The notes below the pieces were generated by a model. The model was given only the letters and a program-made list of their open reading frames with translations, did no database searches and was not told the origin of the DNA. From positions 1 through 34,069 of the forward strand of contig WOZO01000024.1 in NCBI GenBank assembly GCA_011620315.1: DNA of 34,069 nucleotides, read 5' to 3'. This document shows, one piece after another, positions 10,159 to 19,646 of the stretch (within the stretch, counting starts at the first letter, position 1; each line of letters opens with the position of its first letter). The stretch is from Sideroxydans sp. (GTDB taxonomy: Bacteria > Pseudomonadota > Gammaproteobacteria > Burkholderiales > Gallionellaceae). Made by a program: the position numbers and the translations under genes.

Positions 10159-12968
10159 GCGATTCGATTTCAAAATTCTCGTGCTGTAGATGGATCGTTT
10201 TTCATGTGCTGATGCTGATGTCCGCATTGGCGTTCGCTTCTCAGCCGAGCATCGCCATGTTCTACGGGGCCAACCCGCCCTGGGATGAACTGCATGCTTT
10301 CGATGCGGTCGTGGTGGAGCCGCTGCACGTTCCCGATCCGAAGTTGCACGGCACTGAAAAGTCCGCGCTCTTCGCCTATGTGGCCGTGGGCGAGGTCTCG
10401 CCCGAACGCGGCTATCTGAAAGCGATCCCGGCCGCCTGGAAGCTGGGGCAGAACAGCGACTGGGGCAGCATCGTGCTGGACCAGTCGCAAGCTGGGTGGC
10501 CGGCATTCTTCGCGGAGCGCGTCATCAAGCCGTTGTGGGAGGCGGGCTATCGCGGTTTTTTCCTGGATACGCTCGATTCCTACCTGCTCTACACCAGGAC
10601 AGCTGCGGAAAAAGCCCGGCAGGAAGCGGGGCTGGTCGCGGTGATCTGCGAGTTGAAGAAGCGCTATCCGCAAGCCAAACTGATCTTCAATCGCGGTTTC
10701 GAGATCCTGCCGCAGGTGCATCGGGAGGTCTATGCCGTGGCGGCCGAATCGCTGTTCCAGCGCTGGGATGCCGCGCGGCAGAAGTATGTCGTGGTGCCGC
10801 CGAACGAGCGCGAATGGCTGTTGGGGCAATTGAACCGTATCCATCTGGAATACCGTCTGCCGGTGTTGTCCATCGACTACGTGCCGCCCGGCCAGCGCGA
10901 CCTGGCCCGCGCCACGGCGGCCAAGATTCGCGATCTGGGCTTCATTCCCTGGGTGACCAATCCCGGGCTGGACATGCTCGGCGTGGGCGAGATTGAAGTG
11001 ATGCCGCGAAAGGTGCTGATGATCCACAACACCGCCAATACCGAATACGACCTGATCAATACCAATGGGCAGCATTACGCCACCATGCCGCTGAACTATC
11101 TGGGCTATACCGTCGAGTATCTGGACGCGCGCAGCACCCTGCCTGCAGAGCCGCTGACCGGTCGCTATGCGGGGATCGTCGTCTGGCTGGAGCAGGCGGC
11201 GGGCAGGGAAGGCGCGGCATTGCGAGCCTGGCTGATGCGGCAAAAGAAAGCCGGGGTGCCGTTCGTTATTCTGGGAGATGGTGCGTTCTTGTTCGACAGC
11301 GGTGATGCGGAACAACTGGGCCTGAAATATTCAAAGTCGGCCAATGAGCGCATGCGATTGCATGTCGAGCAACGCGACGCGCTGGTCGGCTTCGAAGTGC
11401 AACCGGCATTCGACCGCGCTGCCTTTTTTTCTTTGCAGGCGCGGGACGCAAACGTACTGTTGAGGCTGGCCAACGAACTCAACGAGACGCAGGACGCAAT
11501 CGCGCTAACCGCATGGGGCGGCTATGCGCTCAATCCGCATGTGCTGGTAGAATTGCCCGCTGTGCCGGGCAACGGCAAGGCGGGGGATACGTCCAGAAAC
11601 ATGCGCTGGGTGGTCAACCCGATAGAGTTTTTGCGGCGCGCGCTGCAATTGCCGGACATGCCGGTGCCGGATGTGACCACGGAAAGCGGACGGCGCAAGT
11701 TGATGGTGCACATGGATGGCGACGGATTCGCCAACAAGGGAGAATTTCCCGGCGCGCCCTACGGTGCGGAAGTGTTGCTTAAGCAGATACTGAAGAAATA
11801 TTCCCTGCCGATGACGATGTCCGTCATTCAGGGCGAGATCGCGCCCGACGGTCTGTATCCGGCGCAGTCCGCCGCACTGGAAGGCATCGCGCGCGAGATA
11901 TTTGCCCTGCCTCAGGTAGAGATTGCCAGTCATTCTTTTTCGCACCCGTTCCAGTGGAGAAAAGCGGTGGCGAATCCGGAGGAAGAGGGGTATCACCTCA
12001 AATTAAAGAATTACGAATTCGATCTGCAGCAGGAGATCAGCGGATCGATCTCCTATATCGAAACGAGACTGGCGCCGCCCGGAAAAAAAGTAAAAGTGTT
12101 CTTGTGGACCGGCGACTGCAATGTCGGCAGCGATGCGCTGGAGATCGCGGCGCAGGCCGGTGTCGCGAGCATGAACGGCGGCGAAACCACCATCACGCGC
12201 AGTTTCCCCACGTTGACGCTGGTCGCCCCGCTGGGCGTGACCAAGGGCGGGGAATTCCAGGTCTATGCGCCCAACCAGAACGAGAACGTCTACACCAATG
12301 ACTGGCGCGGCCCTTTCTACGGTTACGAACGCGTCATTGAGACCTTCGAGATGACCGGTGCCCCTTATCGTTTGAAGCCGGTCGATATATATTTCCATAC
12401 CTATTCCGCCAGCAAACCGGCCTCCCTCAAAGCACTGGACCGCGTGTTCAGGTGGGCGCTGGCGCAGCTGCTCACGCCGGTGCATATCGCCGATTACGTG
12501 CATCAAGTGCGGGACTTCAACCGTATGGTGGTGGCGCGCACGCGCGACGGCTGGCGGGTGCGCGGTGCCGAGCATTTGCGCGAACTGCGCGCGCCGCTGT
12601 CGCTCGGCCGGCCGGTGATCGAGGCCGCCGTGGCAGGCTTCAACCACTACGAAAACCAGCAATATCTGCACCTCGGCGACAGCGAAGCCAACATCCGTTT
12701 CCGGTCCGCTGCGACTGCCGCACCCTATCTGGTTTCCGCCAATGCGCGGATCGTGCATGCCGCCTCCGGGCAGACGGCGGCCGGCTATACATTCGATCTG
12801 TCCTTGAGCGGACAAGTGCCGCTGCAATTCGATCTGTCCCTTGGCAACCGTTGCAGCGTACTCGCCGAAGGGCGGACGATGCGGCCCGCCTCGACACATA
12901 ACGGCATCAGTCATTTCACCACGCCTAAGCATGTCATCGACGAGCTACGAATTCACTGCCCGCGCTAA
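10155..12968 (+). CDS. pelA: Pel polysaccharide hydrolase/deacetylase PelA
   Basis: PelA is the periplasmic two-function enzyme of Pel export: an N-terminal endo-alpha-1,4-N-acetylgalactosaminidase-type domain and a C-terminal CE4-like deacetylase. The product is 937 residues (P. aeruginosa PelA is about 948). A Sec signal (about 12-29, ending ALAFAS) is followed by the hydrolase domain (about 32-280) with FFLDTLDS (D138) and AVAAESLF (E198) as likely catalytic acids. A Rossmann-like middle region follows (about 285-470), then the deacetylase with MDGDG (D521, D523) and SHSFSH (H593, H597) forming the metal site. The start is the GTG at 10155, overlapping the pelX stop; longer frames run into pelX. 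The 3' end overlaps pelB by 38 bases. Confidence 0.95.
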   Translation: MSDSISKFSCCRWIVFHVLMLMSALAFASQPSIAMFYGANPPWDELHAFDAVVVEPLHVPDPKLHGTEKSALFAYVAVGEVSPERGYLKAIPAAWKLGQNSDWGSIVLDQSQAGWPAFFAERVIKPLWEAGYRGFFLDTLDSYLLYTRTAAEKARQEAGLVAVICELKKRYPQAKLIFNRGFEILPQVHREVYAVAAESLFQRWDAARQKYVVVPPNEREWLLGQLNRIHLEYRLPVLSIDYVPPGQRDLARATAAKIRDLGFIPWVTNPGLDMLGVGEIEVMPRKVLMIHNTANTEYDLINTNGQHYATMPLNYLGYTVEYLDARSTLPAEPLTGRYAGIVVWLEQAAGREGAALRAWLMRQKKAGVPFVILGDGAFLFDSGDAEQLGLKYSKSANERMRLHVEQRDALVGFEVQPAFDRAAFFSLQARDANVLLRLANELNETQDAIALTAWGGYALNPHVLVELPAVPGNGKAGDTSRNMRWVVNPIEFLRRALQLPDMPVPDVTTESGRRKLMVHMDGDGFANKGEFPGAPYGAEVLLKQILKKYSLPMTMSVIQGEIAPDGLYPAQSAALEGIAREIFALPQVEIASHSFSHPFQWRKAVANPEEEGYHLKLKNYEFDLQQEISGSISYIETRLAPPGKKVKVFLWTGDCNVGSDALEIAAQAGVASMNGGETTITRSFPTLTLVAPLGVTKGGEFQVYAPNQNENVYTNDWRGPFYGYERVIETFEMTGAPYRLKPVDIYFHTYSASKPASLKALDRVFRWALAQLLTPVHIADYVHQVRDFNRMVVARTRDGWRVRGAEHLRELRAPLSLGRPVIEAAVAGFNHYENQQYLHLGDSEANIRFRSAATAAPYLVSANARIVHAASGQTAAGYTFDLSLSGQVPLQFDLSLGNRCSVLAEGRTMRPASTHNGISHFTTPKHVIDELRIHCPR

Positions 12969-15900
12969 GCAGACGCGCCCGCGGCCGAAGCTGATGTCCG
13001 CGTGGACACTGGCCGGGTTCGCCGTGATGGTGATGATCCCGCTGGTGATGATCTTTCCCAAGCAGGATCTGCTGCAGCAGGCGTCGCAGCAAAGGCTGGG
13101 CGACACGCTGACCGTCAACTATCTGAGCAACCTGCTGAAGGCCGATCCCGGCAGTCTGGAGTTGCGTTTGCTGCTGGCCGAGCACCGTATATTCCTGCGC
13201 GAGTCCGACGGCATACAAGAATTGCTCGACCCGGTGATTCACAGCAAATCCGCCGCCTGGCGGGCAAAGGGGATGCTGGCCGAATATAAATTTCTGACCG
13301 GCCGCTATTTGTCGAGCGCACCCGCTTCCCCGCAACGCGCAGAACTGCGCCGTCGCCGCATCGATGTGCTGCTGCAGTTGCACCGCTTGCAGTGGCCGTT
13401 GCCGACTTTGGTCTATCTGGCCGGGCAGGCGGACCAATTGGGGGAGCGCGGCGTCAGCACCCTGCTGTATCAGCGCATAGCCGATTCTTCCGCGCGCATG
13501 TCCGCGGACAATTTTTCCGACATTGCCTATCAGGTGCTGGGTGAAGGCGATTACGAACTGTCGGCGCATCTGTATTTCATTGCGCGTCACAAGGCCGGCA
13601 CACTCGCCAAACAGCGCGAATATTTTCTGGCTGGTGTGAATGCGCTGATCTCGGGTAACTTGCTGAGCAAGGCGATGCAGGGTATCGACCGCCATGTGGG
13701 CGCGCTGGAAAACGATTCCGAAACGCTGTATGCCTTGATCAAGGCCGCGCGCGCGGCCAACGACCAGCCGCGTGCCGTGCGCTATGCAAAACATCTGTTG
13801 AATATCGCGTGGCTGAGCTTGCCGGTCGTGGCCTGGTTGCAGCAGATGGATCTGGGCTGGCTCGGCATCGCCAACGCGGATGCGGCTGACGACATGCCGC
13901 AGGCCAAGCCGTCCAAAATGCGTCGCTACGTCAAGAAAGAGTATGAGCTGGCCTACCAGGTGTTCATCGAAAACCGCAATCTGGAAGAGGCCTACCGGGT
14001 TGCCGCCGCCGCTGTGCGCCAGTCGCCGTCCGAGGCGGTTTGGCATCTGCGTCTGGCGCGGGTCGCCGAATGGACCGGACGCCCGAAAGAATCCTTGCGC
14101 GAATGGCGCTGGACGCTGCGCGATCACGAAACAATGGAAGCGCTCGGCGGCGTGCTGCGACTGGCACCGTCCCTGAATGAATACGATGTGCTGCTCGACG
14201 CCTGGAAGCGGGTCGCGACCAAGCAGGAGATGAATGCCGCGCAATGGGAGAACATGGCCGCCTTGTTTGAGTTGAGCGGACGCCAGCGCGAAGGGATACG
14301 TTTCTTCGAACAGCGCTACACCATGGACCATGTGCCACTGCAATTGGAGATCGCGGCGCGTCTGGCCGAACGCAGCGGGGACGATGATCGGGCTGCCGCC
14401 TTGTACGAGCGCTTGTTGGCGCTGCATGGTGCCAACACCGCGTGGCACATGAAACTCGCCAATCTGTATTTGCGCAAAGGGCAATACCGCAAAGCGTATG
14501 ACCTGTTGCAAGCCAACCGCCAGCACGTGAAGGAAAACGAGATCGGCTACTGGAAATTGCTGGCCATCCTGGCCTGGCAGTTGCAGCAGGATGCCGACGC
14601 CAAAGAGAGTTTTCAGCGTCTGGCCAAAGCGGGCAGTCTGGCGCGCGAAGATTTCAGCCGCCTGATCTATTTGCTGGGCGATTCGCGGCCCGCTGAAAGA
14701 GCGGCGCTCGCCGAGTTGGCTTATCGCCGTTACGGCGAGCGCGACATGCTGCTGCTGGCGCTGGACTTGGATGCGGCGCGGGGCGATATGCCGGCGCAAA
14801 AACGCCTGTTCGAACTGGCCGCCATGGACCGCCGTCTGGACGTGTCGGACAACGCGCGTTTCTATCAATTGCGCGCGCAATACCGGCTGGCGCAAGGCGA
14901 ATTTACGGCGGCGCGCAAGGATTTTCATCAGGCAGTCGGCATCGCGCCTTACGCATCCGCCGATATGGAAAGCCGCCTCTGGTTTTTGATCAACAGCCAT
15001 GACCTGGCCGGTTTGCGCGCCATGCTGGCGCAGCTCATCGCGCGCGGCGATCAAAACAATCCGGCCTACTGGGGCGTGCTGGCCGCTGTCTATCAGGCGC
15101 TGGACCAACCGGCGCGCGCGGTCGCTTATTACACCCGACAATTCAGGCAGGGCGGACAGGATTTTCTGTGGCTGATGGGCTATGCCGATGCGCTGGAGCA
15201 GGTGCGGCAGGCGGGTATGGCGGCCCGCGTGCGGCGCCATGCATGGTTGCAGGTACGCGAACGCGTTTCCGGCAAGGCACCGGGGCCGCTGTATTCGCGG
15301 GAGATGCTGGCTGCTGCGCAGTTGGCCATGCAAAACGATCCCGGCGATGCCGCTTTCACGCTGGTGCGCGCGGTGCTGCGTCAGGACAGATTGCTCAAAC
15401 AGGACGAAGTGAAGCGGCGCAAGATCGACGGCATGTCTTTGGCGATGAGCCTCTCGCTCAACGCCTACGACGAGGAGACCGAGCGCAGAGTGAGCGAGCT
15501 GGTATTGGGCTGGACGGTTTCCCAAGAGCAATCCGCCAATGCCAAGGCTTGGCTGTGGCGTCGCTATGCGCGATCACTCAACCGTCCGTTGTGGGCGGAA
15601 GCCTCTATCGCCGCGGCGGAGCAAGATACGGAACGACTCGCCGCATCGCTGGATGAGCAGGGGGAGGGCCTGGCCCTGCCGACGCGCCACGATGCGGCGA
15701 ATGCGGTAGGCCGGTACGGCGAGGCGCAATCCATCATCTACCGCGGGCTGGCGGACAATCCGCATAGCGACGAGATCCATCAGCGTTTTTCCGAAGACAT
15801 GTTGGTCGCCGCGAGCGAACTCAATGTCGGGTGGCGCGACGAAAAGGTCGGCGGTTTGCATCGCATGGTCCGTCAAGTCAGCGTCGAGATGCCGCTTGCA

Positions 15901-16689
15901 CGCGCGCTGCGCATGGGGGCCGAATACCGCAAGGCACAACAAAGCAACGACGAGCCGTCGGCCTTCGGCGCTGCGCCGCCGGCGGGGCGCGTGACGGGGC
16001 TGTGGCTCAAATATCGCGGTGCGACGGGGGACACCGGGTTTGCGCTGCGGCGCAGGAACGAATATGCCGCCGCGACGGAATCGCATCTGCTCCACGCGAT
16101 GAAGATCGCGCCGCGAATGAACCTGCAACTGGGGGCGGAATTCAATGCCGCCGCCACCGAGTCCAACGTGCTGCAACTGTTCGGCATGCGCAATCAGCTT
16201 GCCGCCGGAGTGCGCTACACGTTCAGCAAGCGCGAATATCTGCAAGTGGAATCGGCATGGGCAAATTACCGCACGCAGGACGGGGCGGACATGGGCAGCG
16301 GCAAGCGCTTGGCCTGGGAGCTTGGCTACCGGGCGCGCAGCGCCTATCCGGATCTGACTGTGCGCGTGAACGGTACCCACACCCGCTTTGCGCAAAGTGC
16401 GATCCCGTCACTGGCACTGCCCGGTGATGCGAACGTGTATGGCGTGTGCGGCGGATTTGGCGAAGGCGTGCGCTACGCCTACACGCGGGCGTGGCGGCCT
16501 TATGCGGATACCTGCGTAACCCGCAATGCCGTCACCGGGCAGGGCTATAATGCGACGCTTGGTTTGGCGGGCGCAGTCATCGGTCTCGATCGGCTTTCTT
16601 TCACATTGCGGCAGGAGCGCGGCGGGGCGAATCTCATCAACGGCTCGAGCCACGAATTCGCGTTGAACTATCGCCGGTATTTCGATTGA
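12931..16689 (+). CDS. pelB: Pel outer-membrane export porin PelB with TPR repeats
   Basis: PelB carries Pel across the periplasm and outer membrane: long TPR arrays bind PelA, and a C-terminal beta-barrel forms the pore with PelC. The 1252-residue product (about 1190 in P. aeruginosa) has a basic N-terminus, one membrane helix (about 24-42), helical TPR-type sequence through most of the chain, and alternating polar/hydrophobic strands from about 960 to the aromatic-rich end (NYRRYFD). Two cysteines near 1175 and 1197 in the barrel could pair. The ATG at 12931 (MSSTSYEF) was chosen; an in-frame ATG at 12841 would add 30 residues inside pelA. It overlaps pelA by 38 bases, which suggests coupled translation. 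Confidence 0.93.
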   Translation: MSSTSYEFTARAKQTRPRPKLMSAWTLAGFAVMVMIPLVMIFPKQDLLQQASQQRLGDTLTVNYLSNLLKADPGSLELRLLLAEHRIFLRESDGIQELLDPVIHSKSAAWRAKGMLAEYKFLTGRYLSSAPASPQRAELRRRRIDVLLQLHRLQWPLPTLVYLAGQADQLGERGVSTLLYQRIADSSARMSADNFSDIAYQVLGEGDYELSAHLYFIARHKAGTLAKQREYFLAGVNALISGNLLSKAMQGIDRHVGALENDSETLYALIKAARAANDQPRAVRYAKHLLNIAWLSLPVVAWLQQMDLGWLGIANADAADDMPQAKPSKMRRYVKKEYELAYQVFIENRNLEEAYRVAAAAVRQSPSEAVWHLRLARVAEWTGRPKESLREWRWTLRDHETMEALGGVLRLAPSLNEYDVLLDAWKRVATKQEMNAAQWENMAALFELSGRQREGIRFFEQRYTMDHVPLQLEIAARLAERSGDDDRAAALYERLLALHGANTAWHMKLANLYLRKGQYRKAYDLLQANRQHVKENEIGYWKLLAILAWQLQQDADAKESFQRLAKAGSLAREDFSRLIYLLGDSRPAERAALAELAYRRYGERDMLLLALDLDAARGDMPAQKRLFELAAMDRRLDVSDNARFYQLRAQYRLAQGEFTAARKDFHQAVGIAPYASADMESRLWFLINSHDLAGLRAMLAQLIARGDQNNPAYWGVLAAVYQALDQPARAVAYYTRQFRQGGQDFLWLMGYADALEQVRQAGMAARVRRHAWLQVRERVSGKAPGPLYSREMLAAAQLAMQNDPGDAAFTLVRAVLRQDRLLKQDEVKRRKIDGMSLAMSLSLNAYDEETERRVSELVLGWTVSQEQSANAKAWLWRRYARSLNRPLWAEASIAAAEQDTERLAASLDEQGEGLALPTRHDAANAVGRYGEAQSIIYRGLADNPHSDEIHQRFSEDMLVAASELNVGWRDEKVGGLHRMVRQVSVEMPLARALRMGAEYRKAQQSNDEPSAFGAAPPAGRVTGLWLKYRGATGDTGFALRRRNEYAAATESHLLHAMKIAPRMNLQLGAEFNAAATESNVLQLFGMRNQLAAGVRYTFSKREYLQVESAWANYRTQDGADMGSGKRLAWELGYRARSAYPDLTVRVNGTHTRFAQSAIPSLALPGDANVYGVCGGFGEGVRYAYTRAWRPYADTCVTRNAVTGQGYNATLGLAGAVIGLDRLSFTLRQERGGANLINGSSHEFALNYRRYFD

Positions 16690-16728
16690 ACGATGATTTC
16701 TATTCGCAACTTTGATCAGGGGGAAAAA

Positions 16729-17256
16729 ATGAAAATATGCAAATCAGGCATCCTGCTCGCACTGTCCATGCTTACCTCTTGCGCGGTGCTGGACCAATCG
16801 ACCGCCACGGCACCGCTGGCGCGCAATGCAAAATGGGCATTGCTGCCCATCGTCAATCACACCGAGGTGCCGCAGGCTGGATTGCGCGCGGAAGCGATCA
16901 CCGAAGTGTTGTTGCGCACGGGCGGCGTCAACAACCTGCAGCGTTATCCGGCGCAGATCAACCAGGACAGCCTGTTTGAACCGGCGGAACGCAAAGTGGT
17001 GGAAGACGCGCTGGTGTGGGCGCGCGATCAGGGCGTGCGCTATGCGGTGACCGGTGCCGTGGAAGAGTGGCATTACAAAGTCGGTATCGACGGCGAGCCC
17101 GCAGTCGGCATGACCATGCAGATTATCGACCTCAAGGATGGCGCTCGCGTGGTGTGGAGTTCGGCGGCCAGCAAGAGCGGCTGGAGTCGCGAAGCGTTGA
17201 GCGCGGTCGCGCAGAACCTGATCAAGGGGATGTTGTCCGAGGCACCGCTAGAGTAA
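16729..17256 (+). CDS. pelC: Pel outer-membrane lipoprotein PelC
   Basis: PelC is a lipoprotein that forms a ring at the inner face of the outer membrane and funnels the cationic Pel polymer to PelB. The product is 175 residues (172 in P. aeruginosa). It has a lipoprotein signal ending in the lipobox LTSC (Cys18), then a compact alpha/beta domain with KWALLPIVNHTEVPQAG near the start and an aspartate-containing MQIIDLKDGARVVWS strand. The ATG at 16729 is preceded by an excellent GGGGGAAAA site (16719-16727). The alternative ATG at 16693 would put 12 residues before the signal. It lies 39 bases after pelB and 6 bases before pelD. Confidence 0.94.
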   Translation: MKICKSGILLALSMLTSCAVLDQSTATAPLARNAKWALLPIVNHTEVPQAGLRAEAITEVLLRTGGVNNLQRYPAQINQDSLFEPAERKVVEDALVWARDQGVRYAVTGAVEEWHYKVGIDGEPAVGMTMQIIDLKDGARVVWSSAASKSGWSREALSAVAQNLIKGMLSEAPLE

Positions 17257-17262
17257 TCATCC

Positions 17263-18600
17263 GTGAGCAACAGCCGCGATAACTTAATCGAACGCTTCCG
17301 TCGGGTGGTGGCACCGTTGCGCCAGCATCGTCTGGTGTGGCTGGAAACCGTGTTCATCACGCTGTGCGCGGTCGCGCTCGGCATCTTCTTCCAGCACGAC
17401 AACCCGTTCCAGGTCGGCGGCGAGTTTCCGTGGATATGGCTGGCACCGGTATTGCTTGCATTGCGCTACGGTGTGGCGCCGGGCTTTGTGTCGTCGCTGC
17501 TGCTGATCGCCGTATGGCAATTGATGGATTACCTGTCGGAGACGCATGAGGTTTTTCCCGAGCAGTTCTTTTTGGGCGGCCTGATCCTAGTGCTGGTGTG
17601 CGGCGAGTTCAGCGCGGCGTGGAGCACGCGTTTGCGCCGCGCGGAAGAGACCAACCAGTATTTGGACGAGCGCCTGGGCCGCATCACTTTGCGCCATCTG
17701 CTGCTGCGCCTTTCGCACGACCGCATGGAGCAGGAGATACTCACCAAGCCGATCACCCTGCGCGACGCGCTGGGCGGCCTGCGTCAACTGACCGTGGCGC
17801 AAAGCGACGACCGCCTGCCCGCGGCGGGGCCGTTGGTGCAGTTGTTGACGCAATACTGCCAGTTGGAATCGGCGGCGATCTTTGTGCCAAAGGAAGGCGG
17901 CGGCTATGCGCGCGTCAGCGCGGTGGGCGAACCCCCTGATTTGTCGGCTGACGATCCCCTGCTGTGCTATGCGCTGGAGCAAAAAACCTTGTCCCACCTG
18001 CAGATCGCAAGCGTGGCGGAAGGCGCATTGGCATCCCCTTATCTGGTGGTGGCACCTATCCTGACCAGCGAAAAGACCATGCTGGGTGTGCTCGCCATCG
18101 AACATATGCCGTTCCTGGCGCTGAACGCGGAGAATCTGCAGATGCTGTCGGTGATGCTGGGTTACTACGCGGATTGCGTGAATGATGCCGGGAGCACGCG
18201 CCAGTTCAAGGCGGTGCTGCCCACCGCACCCGCCGATTTCGCGGCGGAGTTCTCGCGCCTGCTGCACTTGCAACGCGCCTTCGGCATCAACAGCTATATC
18301 GTCGCCCTGCCTTTCGACAATGATGAACACGGCCGGCAGGCGGTCGCCAATTTGACCCGTATCCGGCGCGGGCTGGATGTCGCCTGGCAAGTCAATGTCG
18401 GAGACCGTATCTGGACGGTGAACCTGATGCCGCTGGCGAACGGGGCGGCGGTGGAGGGCTATTTGCTGCGCATCGAGAGCATGCTGCAGGACTACATCCA
18501 GATCGGACTGGAGGAATGGCGGCTGACGCCGATCCGCATCGGGCTGGATGAAGAAGATCCGCTGGCGTCCTTGAAAAACGTCCTGATGGCGAAGGCATGA
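17263..18600 (+). CDS. pelD: c-di-GMP receptor PelD
   Basis: PelD is the inner-membrane c-di-GMP sensor that activates Pel synthesis. The 445-residue protein (about 455 in P. aeruginosa) has membrane helices in roughly 25-120, a coiled linker, a GAF domain (about 155-310) and a degenerate GGDEF domain (about 315-430) lacking the GGDEF catalytic motif. The ligand site RxxD is present as R369-G-L-D372, and R403 sits where a second binding arginine is expected, so c-di-GMP control should be retained. The start is the GTG at 17263, six bases after the pelC stop. The stop overlaps the pelE start (ATGA). Confidence 0.95.
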   Translation: MSNSRDNLIERFRRVVAPLRQHRLVWLETVFITLCAVALGIFFQHDNPFQVGGEFPWIWLAPVLLALRYGVAPGFVSSLLLIAVWQLMDYLSETHEVFPEQFFLGGLILVLVCGEFSAAWSTRLRRAEETNQYLDERLGRITLRHLLLRLSHDRMEQEILTKPITLRDALGGLRQLTVAQSDDRLPAAGPLVQLLTQYCQLESAAIFVPKEGGGYARVSAVGEPPDLSADDPLLCYALEQKTLSHLQIASVAEGALASPYLVVAPILTSEKTMLGVLAIEHMPFLALNAENLQMLSVMLGYYADCVNDAGSTRQFKAVLPTAPADFAAEFSRLLHLQRAFGINSYIVALPFDNDEHGRQAVANLTRIRRGLDVAWQVNVGDRIWTVNLMPLANGAAVEGYLLRIESMLQDYIQIGLEEWRLTPIRIGLDEEDPLASLKNVLMAKA

Positions 18601-19646
18601 ACAAAGTTCTGTTAGTGGCACTGGCGCTGGTATTGGCGCTGGTACTGGAAATATCCGCACTGGCACTGCTGTGGCCGGGCGGCACCCAAGATCAAGTGCT
18701 GCTCGGCTTCCTGATGCAGCACGCGGCGGCCAGTGTGCTGTGGGTCGGCGGCGGCTGGTATTTCATGCCGAAGAAATTTCGCCATCCCCGTTGGCCGATG
18801 TTGCTGCTGTTGTTCAACGTCGCCTTCTTCATGCCGGTGCTGGGCATGATCGGCATTTTTGTGGCGGTGTGGATCGCCGCCTATCGCCGCCGCGAGAAGA
18901 TATTGCATCCGTTCGGCAAGCTGGTCCTGCCGGAGTTCGTCCTGTCGTTGCGCGAGCCGGAGATGAAATTCAGCCAGGGCGAGATCAAATCCCGTCTGGC
19001 GCACGCGTCCATTCCGACCGCGCGGCGCTTGCAATCGCTGCTTGCCCTGCAGGGTATTCCGGCGCGCGTTTCCAGCCCGTTGCTGCAGGGCATGCTGGGC
19101 GATTCGGCGGACGATATCCGGCTGGTCGCGTACGGCCTGCTCGACAGCCGCGAAAAAAAGATCACCGCGCAGATCCACCGCGAACTGATCAATCTGAAGG
19201 GCGCGGCGGGCAAGGAGATGCGGCTGATCGCATACAAGCAGCTGGCCGAACTGTATTGGGAACTGGTCTATGCCGGATTGGCGCAGGGCGATTTGCGTAT
19301 CCACTCGCTGAACCAGGCCATGACTTACGCGGATGAGGCTTTAAAGATCGCGGAACGGGACACGGGCATGCTGTTTCTCAAGGGACGCATTCTGCACGAA
19401 TTGAAAAAACAGGAAGAGGCGCAGCAGATGCTGCGGCTGGCGATGGCATATGGACTGCCGGAATTTCGCGCCTTGCCCTACGTCGTCGAGATCGCATTCG
19501 ACCGGGGCGATTACGCCACCGTGCAGCGCGAACTGGCGCGCATCTCCGCCTCGCAGATCACGCCGATGATGAAAAATTCGATCAACTTCTGGGTGCCCAA
19601 GCCGGAAGAATCCTTGCCGGTCCTATCGAAAGAATACGCAATATGA
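18597..19646 (+). CDS. pelE: Pel inner-membrane protein PelE
   Basis: PelE is an inner-membrane protein with a cytoplasmic TPR region. In the Pel synthase complex it links PelD and PelG and helps recruit PelF. The 349-residue product (about 330 in P. aeruginosa) has hydrophobic segments at about 4-26, 34-56 and 67-95, then a soluble helical region in which EALKIAERDTGMLFLKGRIL and the neighbouring text look TPR-like. Both ends use ATGA overlaps, with pelD upstream and pelF downstream, which is typical of a tightly coupled operon. Identity rests mainly on position, size and architecture, because PelE is poorly conserved. Confidence 0.92.
   Translation: MNKVLLVALALVLALVLEISALALLWPGGTQDQVLLGFLMQHAAASVLWVGGGWYFMPKKFRHPRWPMLLLLFNVAFFMPVLGMIGIFVAVWIAAYRRREKILHPFGKLVLPEFVLSLREPEMKFSQGEIKSRLAHASIPTARRLQSLLALQGIPARVSSPLLQGMLGDSADDIRLVAYGLLDSREKKITAQIHRELINLKGAAGKEMRLIAYKQLAELYWELVYAGLAQGDLRIHSLNQAMTYADEALKIAERDTGMLFLKGRILHELKKQEEAQQMLRLAMAYGLPEFRALPYVVEIAFDRGDYATVQRELARISASQITPMMKNSINFWVPKPEESLPVLSKEYAI

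Noticed and set aside
12934-15531. 865-codon minus-strand open frame opposite pelB
   Set aside because: Long antisense frames are common in GC-rich coding DNA. The sequence is rich in His, Gln and Arg with no family features.
16546-16551. TATAAT in the pelB 3' region as an internal promoter for pelC-G
   Set aside because: It is within coding sequence, has no usable -35 box at 16-18 bp, and the surrounding operon is already tightly coupled.
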